Assembly (NCBI GenBank): GCA_013695115.1
Contig: JACDBD010000009.1
Coordinates: 1 to 6,720 of the forward strand
Length of the DNA: 6,720 bases
Direction of reading: 5' to 3'
Origin: Actinomycetota bacterium
GTDB lineage: Bacteria; Actinomycetota; Acidimicrobiia; IMCC26256; JACDBD01
The first letter of the stretch is position 1. Every line of letters starts with the position of its first letter. Shown piece after piece: positions 1-6,615 of this stretch. The notes under the pieces were generated by a model, which was given only the letters and a program-made list of their open reading frames with translations, ran no database searches and had not been told where the DNA came from. A program made the position numbers and the translations under genes.

Positions 1-45
1 TTCCTCCACGGCTTCACCGCCAGCCTGGCCCTCTTCGGCGAGTGA
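1..45 (+). CDS. 3' end of an unidentified upstream gene (partial)
   Basis: The first frame is open from the window edge to a TGA at 43-45 and reads FLHGFTASLALFGE. All 14 sense codons end in G or C, which matches the codon use of the real genes here and supports this being a true coding frame. The tail is hydrophobic and would suit the end of a membrane protein. In other actinobacteria ctaB (protoheme IX farnesyltransferase) is often found near tkt, but 14 residues are too few to identify the gene and I see no diagnostic motif. The gene runs in the same direction as tkt, 70 bases upstream of it, so read-through transcription is possible. Confidence 0.5.
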   Translation, partial: FLHGFTASLALFGE

Positions 46-102
46 TGTCTCCGGCGCGGATTCCCTGGCCCGGGGTGCGGGTAGGAATACGCTGCGACCA
101 GC

Positions 103-111
103 GGAGAGGGG
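103..111 (+). promoter_or_regulatory. Ribosome binding site that fixes the tkt GTG start
   Basis: A purine-rich stretch, GGAGAGGGG, ends 4 bases before the GTG at 116; its GAGG core (106-109) lies 6 bases upstream. This is a good Shine-Dalgarno spacing and supports the GTG as the start. No in-frame alternative start precedes the conserved N-terminal region. Confidence 0.6.
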
Positions 112-115
112 CAAG

Positions 116-2161
116 GTGACGGCCGAGACAGTCGCGACCCGGACGGCAGCCTCCGAGGAGCTCGAGCGCCGGGCGATCGACGTCATCCGCGGCCTGGCGA
201 TGGACGCGGTCCAGAAGGCCAACTCCGGCCACCCGGGCACGCCCATGGCGCTCGCGCCGCTCGCGCACGTCCTCTACACCCGGATCATGTGCTACGACGC
301 CGGCGCACCGGAGTGGCCGAACCGCGATCGCTTCGTGCTGTCGGCCGGGCATGCCTCGATGCTCCTGTACGCCATGCTCTACCTGACCGGCTACGGGCTC
401 GAGCTCGACGACCTCGAGCAGTTCCGGCAGTTCGGCTCGCGCACACCCGGGCATCCCGAGCACCGTCACACGCCCGGCGTCGAGGTGACCACCGGACCGC
501 TCGGTCAGGGGTTCGCCAACGGCGTCGGCATGGCCATCGTCGAGCGCAGCCTCCGGGCCCGCTTTGGCGCCGACGTCGCCGACCACCACATCTTCGCGAT
601 CTGCTCCGACGGCGACCTCGAGGAGGGCGTGAGCCACGAGGCGGCGTCACTGGCCGGTCACCTCGGGCTCGGCCGGGTCGTCTATGTCTACGACGACAAC
701 CACATCTCGATCGACGGCGCCACCGAGCTCGCGTACTCCGACGACGTTCCCAGTCGGTTCGCGGGCTACCACTGGCACGTCGTGGAACTGGGTGAGGCGG
801 CCGAGGACCTCGACGCACTCGAACGCGGGCTGCGCGAGGGCATGGCGGCCGACGACCGCCCCACGCTGGTGATCCTGCGCAGCCACATCGGCTACCCGTC
901 ACCCGAGTACACCGACACCCCCCAGGCGCACGGGAATCCCCTGGGGGAGGACGAGGTCGCCAAGGTCAAGGAGATCCTGGGGATGCCGCCGGAACCCTTC
1001 TGGGTCCCCGACGACGTCCTCGCCTACTACCGCGACGCCGGGTCGCGCGGACGCGAAGACCGCTCGGCGTGGGAGCAGCGGGTCGCGGGCTGGCGCGACC
1101 GCGAGCCCGCGCCCGCCGCCGACTACGACCTCTGCCTCACCGGCCGGGGCCGGGACGGCTGGGAGTTGAAGCTCCCGTCGTGGAAGCCCGGAGACGAGGT
1201 CGCGACCCGGTCGGCGTGCTCCAAGGTGCTCGACGCGATCCTCGACGACGTCCCCGGGCTCCTCGGCGGCGGTGCCGACCTGACCGGCAACACCGGCACC
1301 GAGCTCGCCGGCGCCGCCGTCATCGACCGCGACGACTTCAGCGGCCGCCAGCTCCACTTCGGTGTGCGTGAGCACGGCATGGGATCGGTGATGAACGGCA
1401 TGGCACTCACCGGCGGCGCGCTCCCGTTCGGCGGGACCTTCTTCGTCTTCAGCGACTACATGCGGCCCGCCCCCCGCCTGGCGGCGTTGTCGCGGGCGAA
1501 GGTCGCGTTCGTGTGGTCGCACGACTCCGTCGGCCTCGGTGAGGACGGGCCTACCCACCAGCCCGTCGAGCACCTCATGGCCGTGCGCGCCATCCCCGAG
1601 CTGCGGCTGATCCGACCCGCCGACGCCAACGAGGTCCCGCCGGCGTGGAAGGTGCACATCGACGGCGACGGGCCCACCGCGTTGATCCTCACCCGCCAGA
1701 AGCTGCCCGTCCTCGAGGGCACCGCCGAGCGCGCGCCCACCGGCGTGCCCGCGGGCGCGTACACACTCGTCGACGAGGCCGGCGACGGCCTCGATCTCGT
1801 CCTCATCGGCACCGGCTCCGAAGTGTCACTGTGCGTCGCCGCGCGCGAGCGCCTGGCGGCCGAAGGTTTGTCGGTGCGGGTGGTCTCGATGCCGTCGTGG
1901 GAGCTGTTCGCGGCGCAGCCGGACGAGTACCGCGATTCCGTCCTCCCGCCCGGTGCACCCACCCTCGCGGTCGAGGCGGGTGTCAGCCTGGGCTGGGACC
2001 GCTATGCCGACGACGCGGTCGCGATCGACCACTTCGGCGCCTCGGCCCCCGGCAGCGTCGTCCTCGACCGCTTCGGGTACAACCCCGACTACGTCACGGC
2101 ACGGGCCCGGGCACTGCTCGGCCTCGCGCCGCCGCCCGCGCCACCCGAGGGAGAAGCATGA
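116..2161 (+). CDS. tkt: Transketolase
   Basis: Cytosolic thiamine-diphosphate enzyme that moves two-carbon ketol units between sugar phosphates (xylulose-5-P with ribose-5-P or erythrose-4-P) in the non-oxidative pentose phosphate pathway. The 681-residue product has the normal full length. Visible motifs: SGHPG (37-41, His39), SAGH (76-79), GPLGQG (127-132), and the ThDP/metal motif SDGDLEEG (164-171) through DDN (193-195) and ISIDG (197-201). FGVREH (415-420) carries the catalytic Glu419, and GLGEDGPTHQP (473-483) holds Asp477 and His481. LTRQKLP (525-531) carries the phosphate-binding Arg528, followed by the C-terminal domain and a Pro-rich tail (about 671-681). SDGD instead of the E. coli GDG form is, as I recall, usual in actinobacterial enzymes. 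The motif LTGN (389-392) stands where E. coli has LAPS, so the phosphate-contacting Ser385 is replaced. The GTG start is supported by a nearby ribosome binding site. The stop overlaps the tal ATG, implying an operon with translational coupling. Confidence 0.97.
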   Translation: MTAETVATRTAASEELERRAIDVIRGLAMDAVQKANSGHPGTPMALAPLAHVLYTRIMCYDAGAPEWPNRDRFVLSAGHASMLLYAMLYLTGYGLELDDLEQFRQFGSRTPGHPEHRHTPGVEVTTGPLGQGFANGVGMAIVERSLRARFGADVADHHIFAICSDGDLEEGVSHEAASLAGHLGLGRVVYVYDDNHISIDGATELAYSDDVPSRFAGYHWHVVELGEAAEDLDALERGLREGMAADDRPTLVILRSHIGYPSPEYTDTPQAHGNPLGEDEVAKVKEILGMPPEPFWVPDDVLAYYRDAGSRGREDRSAWEQRVAGWRDREPAPAADYDLCLTGRGRDGWELKLPSWKPGDEVATRSACSKVLDAILDDVPGLLGGGADLTGNTGTELAGAAVIDRDDFSGRQLHFGVREHGMGSVMNGMALTGGALPFGGTFFVFSDYMRPAPRLAALSRAKVAFVWSHDSVGLGEDGPTHQPVEHLMAVRAIPELRLIRPADANEVPPAWKVHIDGDGPTALILTRQKLPVLEGTAERAPTGVPAGAYTLVDEAGDGLDLVLIGTGSEVSLCVAARERLAAEGLSVRVVSMPSWELFAAQPDEYRDSVLPPGAPTLAVEAGVSLGWDRYADDAVAIDHFGASAPGSVVLDRFGYNPDYVTARARALLGLAPPPAPPEGEA

Positions 2162-3252
2162 CGAGCCCGATCGCCCGCCTCAACGAGTACGGCCAGAGCC
2201 CCTGGTACGACAACCTCACCCGCCAGCTCGTCCAGGGCGGGGCGCTGGCGAAGCTGATCGACGAGGACGGCATTCGCGGCGTCACCTCGAACCCCACGAT
2301 CTTCGAGAAAGCGCTGGCCGGTGGCGAGGGCTACGACGACCAACTCCGCGAGCTCCAGGGTCAGCGGCTCGCCATCGACGCCGTCTATTGGGAGCTGGTC
2401 CTCGCCGACATCCGTGCCGCCGCCGACGTCCTGCGCGCGACCCACGACCGCCTCGACGGCCACGACGGGTTCGTGTCGGTCGAGGTCGCGCCCGACCGCG
2501 CCTTCGACACGAGCGCCACCATCACACAGGTCCACTGGCTGCGCGAGCACGCCGACCGGCCCAACGTGCTCGTCAAGATCCCGGCGACCGCCGAAGGAAT
2601 ACCGGCAATCGAGGACTGCACCGCCGACGGCATCTCGGTGAACATCACCCTGATCTTCTCGATGGCCCGCTACGCCGAGGTCATCGAGGCCTACCTGCGC
2701 GGGCTGGAGCGTCACGCCGAGGCCGGTGGCGACGTGAGCCGGGTGGCGTCGGTCGCCTCCTTCTTCGTCAGTCGGGTCGACACCGAAGCCGACAAGCGCC
2801 TCCCCGTCGGACATCCCCTGCGCGGTCGGGTCGCGGTTGCCAACGCCAAGCTCGCCTACCGGCTGTTCCGCCAACGGTTCGCCGGCGAACGCTGGGACGC
2901 GCTGGCCGGCCGTGGCGCGCGCGTGCAGCGGCCGCTGTGGGCGTCGACTTCCACGAAGAACCCGGAGTACTCCGACACGCTCTACGTCGACGAGCTCGTC
3001 GGCCGCGACACGGTGAACACCCTCGCGCAGGCTTCCATCGACGCCCTGCGCGACCACGGCGACCCGAAGCCCGACACGATCGAACAGGGAGTCGACGAGG
3101 CGGACCGGGTCATTGCCGGGCTCGCCGATGCCGGCGTCGACTACGACGATCTCACCGCCACCGTCGAACGCGAAGGCGTGGCCAGCTTCGAGCAGTCCTA
3201 CGTCGACTGCCTCAAGTCGCTCGAGCAGCGCGCCACCGAGCTCGCCGCCTGA
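2158..3252 (+). CDS. tal: Transaldolase (actinobacterial type)
   Basis: Transfers a dihydroxyacetone unit from sedoheptulose-7-P to glyceraldehyde-3-P, giving erythrose-4-P and fructose-6-P, and works with the adjacent transketolase. The 364-residue product matches the usual length of the mycobacterial/cyanobacterial transaldolase subfamily. Visible motifs: Asp18 in WYDNLTR, GVTSNPTIFEKA (41-52), Glu109 in VSVEV, and the Schiff-base Lys140 in NVLVKIPAT (136-144). Further on are Asn162 in VNITLIFS, Ser201 in ASFFVSRV, and the C-terminal signature RPLWASTSTKNPEYSDTLYV (258-277). By comparison with E. coli TalB these correspond to D17, E96, K132, N154 and S176. The ATG overlaps the tkt stop as ATGA. 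GAGGGAG at 2147-2153 is its ribosome binding site inside the end of tkt. The open frame continues upstream inside tkt, but homology begins only at this ATG. The gene ends 17 bases from the stop of the convergent gene; no U-tailed terminator is visible between them. Confidence 0.96.
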   Translation: MTSPIARLNEYGQSPWYDNLTRQLVQGGALAKLIDEDGIRGVTSNPTIFEKALAGGEGYDDQLRELQGQRLAIDAVYWELVLADIRAAADVLRATHDRLDGHDGFVSVEVAPDRAFDTSATITQVHWLREHADRPNVLVKIPATAEGIPAIEDCTADGISVNITLIFSMARYAEVIEAYLRGLERHAEAGGDVSRVASVASFFVSRVDTEADKRLPVGHPLRGRVAVANAKLAYRLFRQRFAGERWDALAGRGARVQRPLWASTSTKNPEYSDTLYVDELVGRDTVNTLAQASIDALRDHGDPKPDTIEQGVDEADRVIAGLADAGVDYDDLTATVEREGVASFEQSYVDCLKSLEQRATELAA

Positions 3253-3269
3253 CCTGCCAGCTCCGAGCC

Positions 3270-4346
3270 TCAGCCCCGCGCCAACGCGTCGGCGGCGCGC
3301 AGGTGCTTCACCAGCTCTCCCATCGTGGTGCGGGCGTTCGCGCCGCTGGTCGACGGCATCACATAGGCGGGGACGCCGGCGAAGCCGCCGGGCTGCACGC
3401 CCGGCTTCGCCCTCGGGTTCAGCGCGGCTCGCCAGCCGGCGAGACCCACGAAGCACACCGCCCCCGGTTCCAGCCACGCGACCAGGCGCTGGACCCGGGC
3501 GACTCCCTCGCGGTATTCGCCGGTGGTCAGTTCGGTCGCGCCGTGCGTCGCCCGCTTCACCAGATCGGTCATCCCGATGCCGTGCTCGGTCAGCGCGTGC
3601 AGCGGGTCGCGGTCGCGCGTCACCCGCGCGGTCGCCAGCGCCATCGGCCAGAAGCGGTTGTTGGGCCGGGCGTAGCCGACCCCATGGTCGGCCGCGTAGA
3701 CGCTCGGGTTGAGGCCGCAGACGAGGAGGTGCATGCCGGGTCCCACGGTGTCGGGCAGCGTGCGGCCCCGCCGGGCGCGGCCAACGAGGAAGTCCGCCTT
3801 GTGACCGCGGTCCTCGGTGATGCCGTCGACGGTGAACCCGGCGCCGACCAACACGTCCTCGAGCGCGGGCGCGCGCCACTCGGCGAAGAAGCGACCGGGG
3901 AAGTCGCCGTCCTCGCCCAGCGCACCTTCATCGTCGCCGAGTCGGACGAAGAGGACGACCGGCGCGCCCGGACGCATCGACCAGTGGAGGCGGGCGAGCG
4001 CCAACGGCAGCCGGGTGCGAGGAACGTGCAGGTAGCTCGCCCGGGCCCAGGCGCCGCCGAAGCTGCGGTCCCGGAACGGCAGCGCCTCGAGATCTGCCTG
4101 CACCAGCAGCGTGGACGGAGACTCGGCGCGGGTCAGGTCGAGCATGGCGCGGGCGGCGTCGATCGCCACCAGCGGCCTGCCGAGGAACGGGACGTGGAAG
4201 CCAGGCCCGCAGCCCAGGTCGATCCGGAGCGAGCCCGGCGCGACTCCCGACGCGAACCGCCGGGCGTCGGAGATGTTGCTCCGCGACCGGCCCGCCTTCC
4301 ACTCGTCGGCCCGCTGCTCGTACACATCGACCGTGTCGCGGTCCAC
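3270..4346 (-). CDS. Fusion: SAM methyltransferase domain + Mug-type DNA glycosylase
   Basis: Predicted 358-residue two-domain protein. Residues ~1-190 look like a class I SAM-dependent methyltransferase: YEQRADEW near the start, motif I DLGCGPGFHVPFLG (43-56), an acidic residue after strand 2 (Asp63), and QADLEALPF (83-91). Its substrate cannot be told. Residues ~196-358 match the Mug family of mismatch-specific uracil/thymine-DNA glycosylases: GLNPS (211-215; Asn213 aligns with catalytic Asn18 of E. coli Mug GINPG), ARPNNRFW (226-233), GIGMTDLVKRAT (256-267) and PSTSGANA (331-338), corresponding to the Mug NPSGLS loop. Mug enzymes cut uracil, ethenocytosine or mispaired thymine from DNA, so a repair role is likely. 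The frame is intact, with no frameshift at the junction. The frame stays open upstream to 4523, but that part would be low-complexity Arg/Pro antisense to zwf. I chose the GTG at 4346 because conserved sequence begins there; GTG at 4325 is an alternative. No ribosome binding site is visible. It may be leaderless. Confidence 0.85.
   Translation of the reverse strand: MDRDTVDVYEQRADEWKAGRSRSNISDARRFASGVAPGSLRIDLGCGPGFHVPFLGRPLVAIDAARAMLDLTRAESPSTLLVQADLEALPFRDRSFGGAWARASYLHVPRTRLPLALARLHWSMRPGAPVVLFVRLGDDEGALGEDGDFPGRFFAEWRAPALEDVLVGAGFTVDGITEDRGHKADFLVGRARRGRTLPDTVGPGMHLLVCGLNPSVYAADHGVGYARPNNRFWPMALATARVTRDRDPLHALTEHGIGMTDLVKRATHGATELTTGEYREGVARVQRLVAWLEPGAVCFVGLAGWRAALNPRAKPGVQPGGFAGVPAYVMPSTSGANARTTMGELVKHLRAADALARG
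3378..3411. other. Strong bulged hairpin inside the glycosylase coding region
   Basis: GGCGAAGCC (3378-3386) is a perfect inverted repeat of GGCTTCGCC (3403-3411). Inside it, GGGC (3390-3393) pairs with GCCC (3399-3402) around the loop TGCAC, leaving a 3-base bulge (3387-3389). That makes 13 base pairs. It overlaps the codons for roughly residues 312-323 of the glycosylase domain, and lies about 125 bases beyond the tal stop. There is no T-run on either side, so it is not a classical intrinsic terminator, but it could slow polymerase from either direction between two convergent genes. Confidence 0.45.
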
Positions 4347-4357
4347 GGCCGTATCAT
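4327..4357 (+). promoter_or_regulatory. Candidate zwf promoter
   Basis: TATCAT at 4352-4357 matches the -10 consensus at 5 of 6 positions and stands out in this GC-rich sequence. TCGACC at 4327-4332 is a 4 of 6 match to the -35 box, with a rather long 19-base spacer. Transcription would begin near 4364, giving a leader of about 35 bases to the ATG at 4400. The -35 part lies inside the start of the divergent gene. Confidence 0.35.
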
Positions 4358-4358
4358 C
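4353..4358 (-). promoter_or_regulatory. Candidate -10 box for the divergent fusion gene
   Basis: Read on the minus strand these bases are GATGAT, 4 of 6 to the -10 consensus, ending 6 bases before the GTG at 4346. That spacing is what a leaderless actinobacterial transcript would show, and it fits the lack of a ribosome binding site. No good -35 box is seen. The box uses the same base pairs as the zwf -10 candidate. Confidence 0.2.
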
Positions 4359-4390
4359 CCGCGGACACGGTGGTTCATCCGCACCCGTTC

Positions 4391-4395
4391 GGGAG
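4391..4395 (+). promoter_or_regulatory. Ribosome binding site that favours the zwf start at 4400
   Basis: GGGAG lies 4 bases before ATG 4400, a short but usable distance. It is 13 bases from the next in-frame ATG (4409), which is too far, and it lies downstream of the in-frame GTG at 4370. Confidence 0.45.
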
Positions 4396-4399
4396 ACGA

Positions 4400-5929
4400 A
4401 TGCCCCGTATGAGCCCGGATCCGGCGTCGGCCCCGGGCGACCGCGTCGCCGTCTCGGCCTCGCTGGTCGTCTTCGGCGCCACCGGCGACCTCGCCCACCG
4501 CAAGCTCTACCCCGCCCTGGCATCGCTCGCGAACGCGGGGCAGCTGCCGGGCCGGCTGACCGTGGTGGGCAACGCCCGGCGAGCGATCAGCAACGAGGAG
4601 TTCGCCGAGGACGTGCGGAACGCAGTGGAGAAGGCCGGCGACGGCGACTCTCCGGGACGACGCGACGCGCTCGACCAGCTCGGGGTGCGTTTCCGCTTCG
4701 TCCCCGGCTCTGTCGACGACGCCGACACGTTTCAGCAACTGCGAGCCGAGCTCGAAGATATAGACGCGGGCCGGGACGGAGGCGGGAACGTCCTCTACTA
4801 CCTGTCCACCGTCCCGTCGGTGTTCGGCACGATCGCGTCGGGCCTCGGGAAGGCCGGCCTGGCGCACGAACCGCCGGGCACGTTCCGTCGCATCGTGGTC
4901 GAGAAGCCGTTCGGGCGGGACGTGGAGACCGCCCGCCACCTCGACGACCAGCTGCACCAGCACTTCCGCGAGCATCAGATCTACCGGATCGACCACTACC
5001 TGGCGAAGGAGACGGTCCAGAACATCCTGGCCCTGCGCTTTACCAACACGGTGTTCGAGCCGCTCTGGAATCGCCGCTACGTCGACCGGGTCGAGATCAC
5101 CGTGGCGGAGCAACTCGGTGTCGAGCATCGCGGCGCGTTCTACGAGCAGTCCGGTGTCCTACGTGACATCGTCCAGAACCATCTCCTCCAGGTCCTCGCC
5201 CTCACCGCCATGGAGCCGCCGGCGTCGTTCGCCGCCGACGCCATCCGGGACGAGAAGGTCAAGCTGTTGCGCTCGATCCGCCCGCTCGAGCCCTCCGAGC
5301 TCCCCGACCGCGTCGTCCGGGGGCAGTACACCGCGGACACGATCGACGGGGTCGACGTCTGCTCGTATCGCGAGGAGGAGGGCGTGGCTCCCCACAGCAA
5401 GGTCGAGACATACCTCGCGCTCCGCCTCGACGTGGACAACTGGCGGTGGGCGGGCGTGCCGTTCTGCGTGCGCGCCGGCAAGCGGTTGCAGCGGCGGGCG
5501 ACCGAGGTCGCGTTGCGTTACAAGTCGGTGCCCTTCCTCCCGCTCCCGGCCGGCGCGGTCGACTCGCTCGAGCCGAACGTCATGACGCTGCACATCCAAC
5601 CCGACGAGGGCATCACGCTCTCGTTCGCGGCCAAGGTCCCCGGCCAGACGTTGCAGGTGCGGACCGTGCCGCTCGACTTCAGCTACCGGGAGACCTTCGC
5701 CGAGCGGGCCCCCGAGGCCTACGAGCGTGTGCTCGTCGACGCCTTCCTCGGCGACGCCACGCTGTTCATCCGGGGCGACGAGGTACACACCGCGTGGGAG
5801 ATCGTGCAACCGGTGATCGACGCGTTCGAGCGCGATGCGGTGCCGTTGGCGTTCTACCCGGCCGGGAGCTGGGGCCCGACCGAGTCGAACAACCTGCTCG
5901 GCGGGGACGAGACGTGGCGCAAGTCGTGA
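4400..5929 (+). CDS. zwf: Glucose-6-phosphate 1-dehydrogenase
   Basis: Oxidises glucose-6-phosphate to 6-phosphogluconolactone with reduction of NADP+ (or NAD+), the entry step of the oxidative pentose phosphate pathway. The 509-residue product has family-typical length. It begins with the Rossmann motif VVFGATGDLAH (23-33). EKPFG (168-172) follows, then the active-site signature RIDHYLAKE (196-204) with Asp198, His199 and Lys203. RDIVQNHLLQ (255-264) has the catalytic-base His261, and RAGKRL (358-363) is the second substrate-binding segment. The C-terminal YPAGSWGP (486-493) is also typical. DHYLAKE differs from the textbook DHYLGKE by Ala for Gly. Start: ATG 4400 has a ribosome binding site; GTG 4370 and ATG 4409 are alternatives that change only the non-conserved N-terminus. 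The 3' end overlaps pgl. No opcA gene follows, although OpcA commonly partners Zwf in actinobacteria and cyanobacteria. Coenzyme preference cannot be decided from the sequence by eye. Confidence 0.97.
   Translation: MPRMSPDPASAPGDRVAVSASLVVFGATGDLAHRKLYPALASLANAGQLPGRLTVVGNARRAISNEEFAEDVRNAVEKAGDGDSPGRRDALDQLGVRFRFVPGSVDDADTFQQLRAELEDIDAGRDGGGNVLYYLSTVPSVFGTIASGLGKAGLAHEPPGTFRRIVVEKPFGRDVETARHLDDQLHQHFREHQIYRIDHYLAKETVQNILALRFTNTVFEPLWNRRYVDRVEITVAEQLGVEHRGAFYEQSGVLRDIVQNHLLQVLALTAMEPPASFAADAIRDEKVKLLRSIRPLEPSELPDRVVRGQYTADTIDGVDVCSYREEEGVAPHSKVETYLALRLDVDNWRWAGVPFCVRAGKRLQRRATEVALRYKSVPFLPLPAGAVDSLEPNVMTLHIQPDEGITLSFAAKVPGQTLQVRTVPLDFSYRETFAERAPEAYERVLVDAFLGDATLFIRGDEVHTAWEIVQPVIDAFERDAVPLAFYPAGSWGPTESNNLLGGDETWRKS
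5903..5907 (+). promoter_or_regulatory. Ribosome binding site that favours the pgl start at 5914
   Basis: GGGGA inside the end of zwf lies 6 bases before GTG 5914. The rival start GTG 5926, which overlaps the zwf stop as GTGA, has no comparable site upstream. Confidence 0.4.
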
Positions 5930-6570
5930 GCCTGTCCGGCGAGCTGCGCGTCGTCCGGCACGTCCCGCTGGCGTTCCAGGAGCTGGTGACCACGGAGGCA
6001 CCGGAGTCGATCGCGCTCTCGGGCGGCGACACCGCCCGCCAGTGCTACGAGCTTCTGGCGGTCGCCGACGTCGACTGGCCCAGGGTCGAGATCTTCTTCG
6101 GCGACGAGCGCTGGGTCCCCGTCGGCAACCCCGACTCGAACGAGGGCATGGCCCGCTTCGCGTTCGTCGACCAGGTCATGCCGCGGGCGGTGCACTCGAT
6201 GCGCCATGCCGGCAAGACCATCGAGGAGGCCGCCGACGCCTACGACCAGGTCCTCCGGCAGCACGGACCGATCGATCTGATCCACTTGGGCCTTGGTCCC
6301 GACGGCCACACGGCCTCGCTCTTCCCCGGTTCGCCGGCACTGGAGGAGAAGGACCACCTCGTCGTCGCGACCGGCGGCGACCTCCACCCGCACCCAAGAC
6401 TGACGTTCACCTTCCCCGGGATCGCCATGGCGCGCCTCGCGGTCTTCACCATCGCCGGCGAAGAAAAGCAGGAAGCGCTCGCGCGCGTGAAGGCGGGCGA
6501 GGATCTCCCGGCGGCACGCTTGCGTGCCGAGCGTGTCGTGTGGTTGGTGGACGAAGCCGCAAACGGTTAG
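5914..6570 (+). CDS. pgl: 6-Phosphogluconolactonase
   Basis: Hydrolyses 6-phosphogluconolactone, the product of the preceding zwf gene, to 6-phosphogluconate in the cytosol. The DevB/NagB-fold family is clear from SGGDT (36-40), FFGDERWVP (61-69) with DSN (74-76), the core motif GLGPDGHTASLFPG (126-139) with His132, PRLTFTFP (161-168), and the C-terminal PAARLRAERVVWLVDEAA (199-216). At 218 residues it is slightly shorter than the usual 230-260. No conserved block seems missing; the N-terminus is compact. GTG 5914 gives a 16-base overlap with zwf; GTG 5926 would give 214 residues and a GTGA overlap of the type often linked to translational coupling. Either way zwf and pgl must be co-transcribed. 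The gene ends with TAG. Confidence 0.95.
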   Translation: MAQVVSLSGELRVVRHVPLAFQELVTTEAPESIALSGGDTARQCYELLAVADVDWPRVEIFFGDERWVPVGNPDSNEGMARFAFVDQVMPRAVHSMRHAGKTIEEAADAYDQVLRQHGPIDLIHLGLGPDGHTASLFPGSPALEEKDHLVVATGGDLHPHPRLTFTFPGIAMARLAVFTIAGEEKQEALARVKAGEDLPAARLRAERVVWLVDEAANG

Positions 6571-6589
6571 CGAATCGCGCCCGCGGTTC

Positions 6590-6615
6590 CCCGCCGACCC
6601 GCAGGGGGAGGCGGG
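6590..6615 (+). terminator. Possible pgl terminator hairpin (no T-run)
   Basis: Starting 20 bases after the pgl stop, CCCGCC (6590-6595) pairs with GGCGGG (6610-6615). Inside, CCC (6598-6600) can pair with GGG (6604-6606) around GCA, with a small internal loop between the two stems. No T-tract follows, which is common for high-GC actinobacteria but weakens the call. The 3' arm could pair with a downstream segment instead. Confidence 0.3.

Noticed and set aside
82..90. TAGGAATAC as a -10 promoter box for tkt
   Set aside because: It is one of the few AT-containing spots in the 46-115 gap, but the match to the -10 consensus is weak and no -35 box is found at a proper distance.
14..637. Minus-strand open frame antisense to the start of tkt
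   Set aside because: Transketolase motifs on the + strand explain this region fully; the antisense translation shows no family resemblance.
3238..3263. GAGCT/AGCTC inverted repeat spanning the tal stop as a terminator
   Set aside because: Only 5 bp with a 16-base loop and no T-run, so it cannot be distinguished from chance.
2089..3879. A 596-codon minus-strand open frame antisense to tal and running in another frame through the glycosylase gene
   Set aside because: Low-complexity Arg/Gly-rich composition with no motifs; it overlaps two well-supported genes, so it is a shadow frame.
1953..4412. An 819-codon + strand open frame rich in Arg, Pro and His across tal and the fusion gene
   Set aside because: It is out of frame with tal and antisense to the fusion gene, has no recognisable domain, and its Arg/Pro/Ala bias is what a shifted frame of GC-rich coding DNA gives.
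4347..4523. N-terminal extension of the methyltransferase-glycosylase frame to 4523
   Set aside because: It would be antisense to the conserved start of zwf and would add an Arg/Pro/Gly-rich segment unlike any methyltransferase N-terminus.
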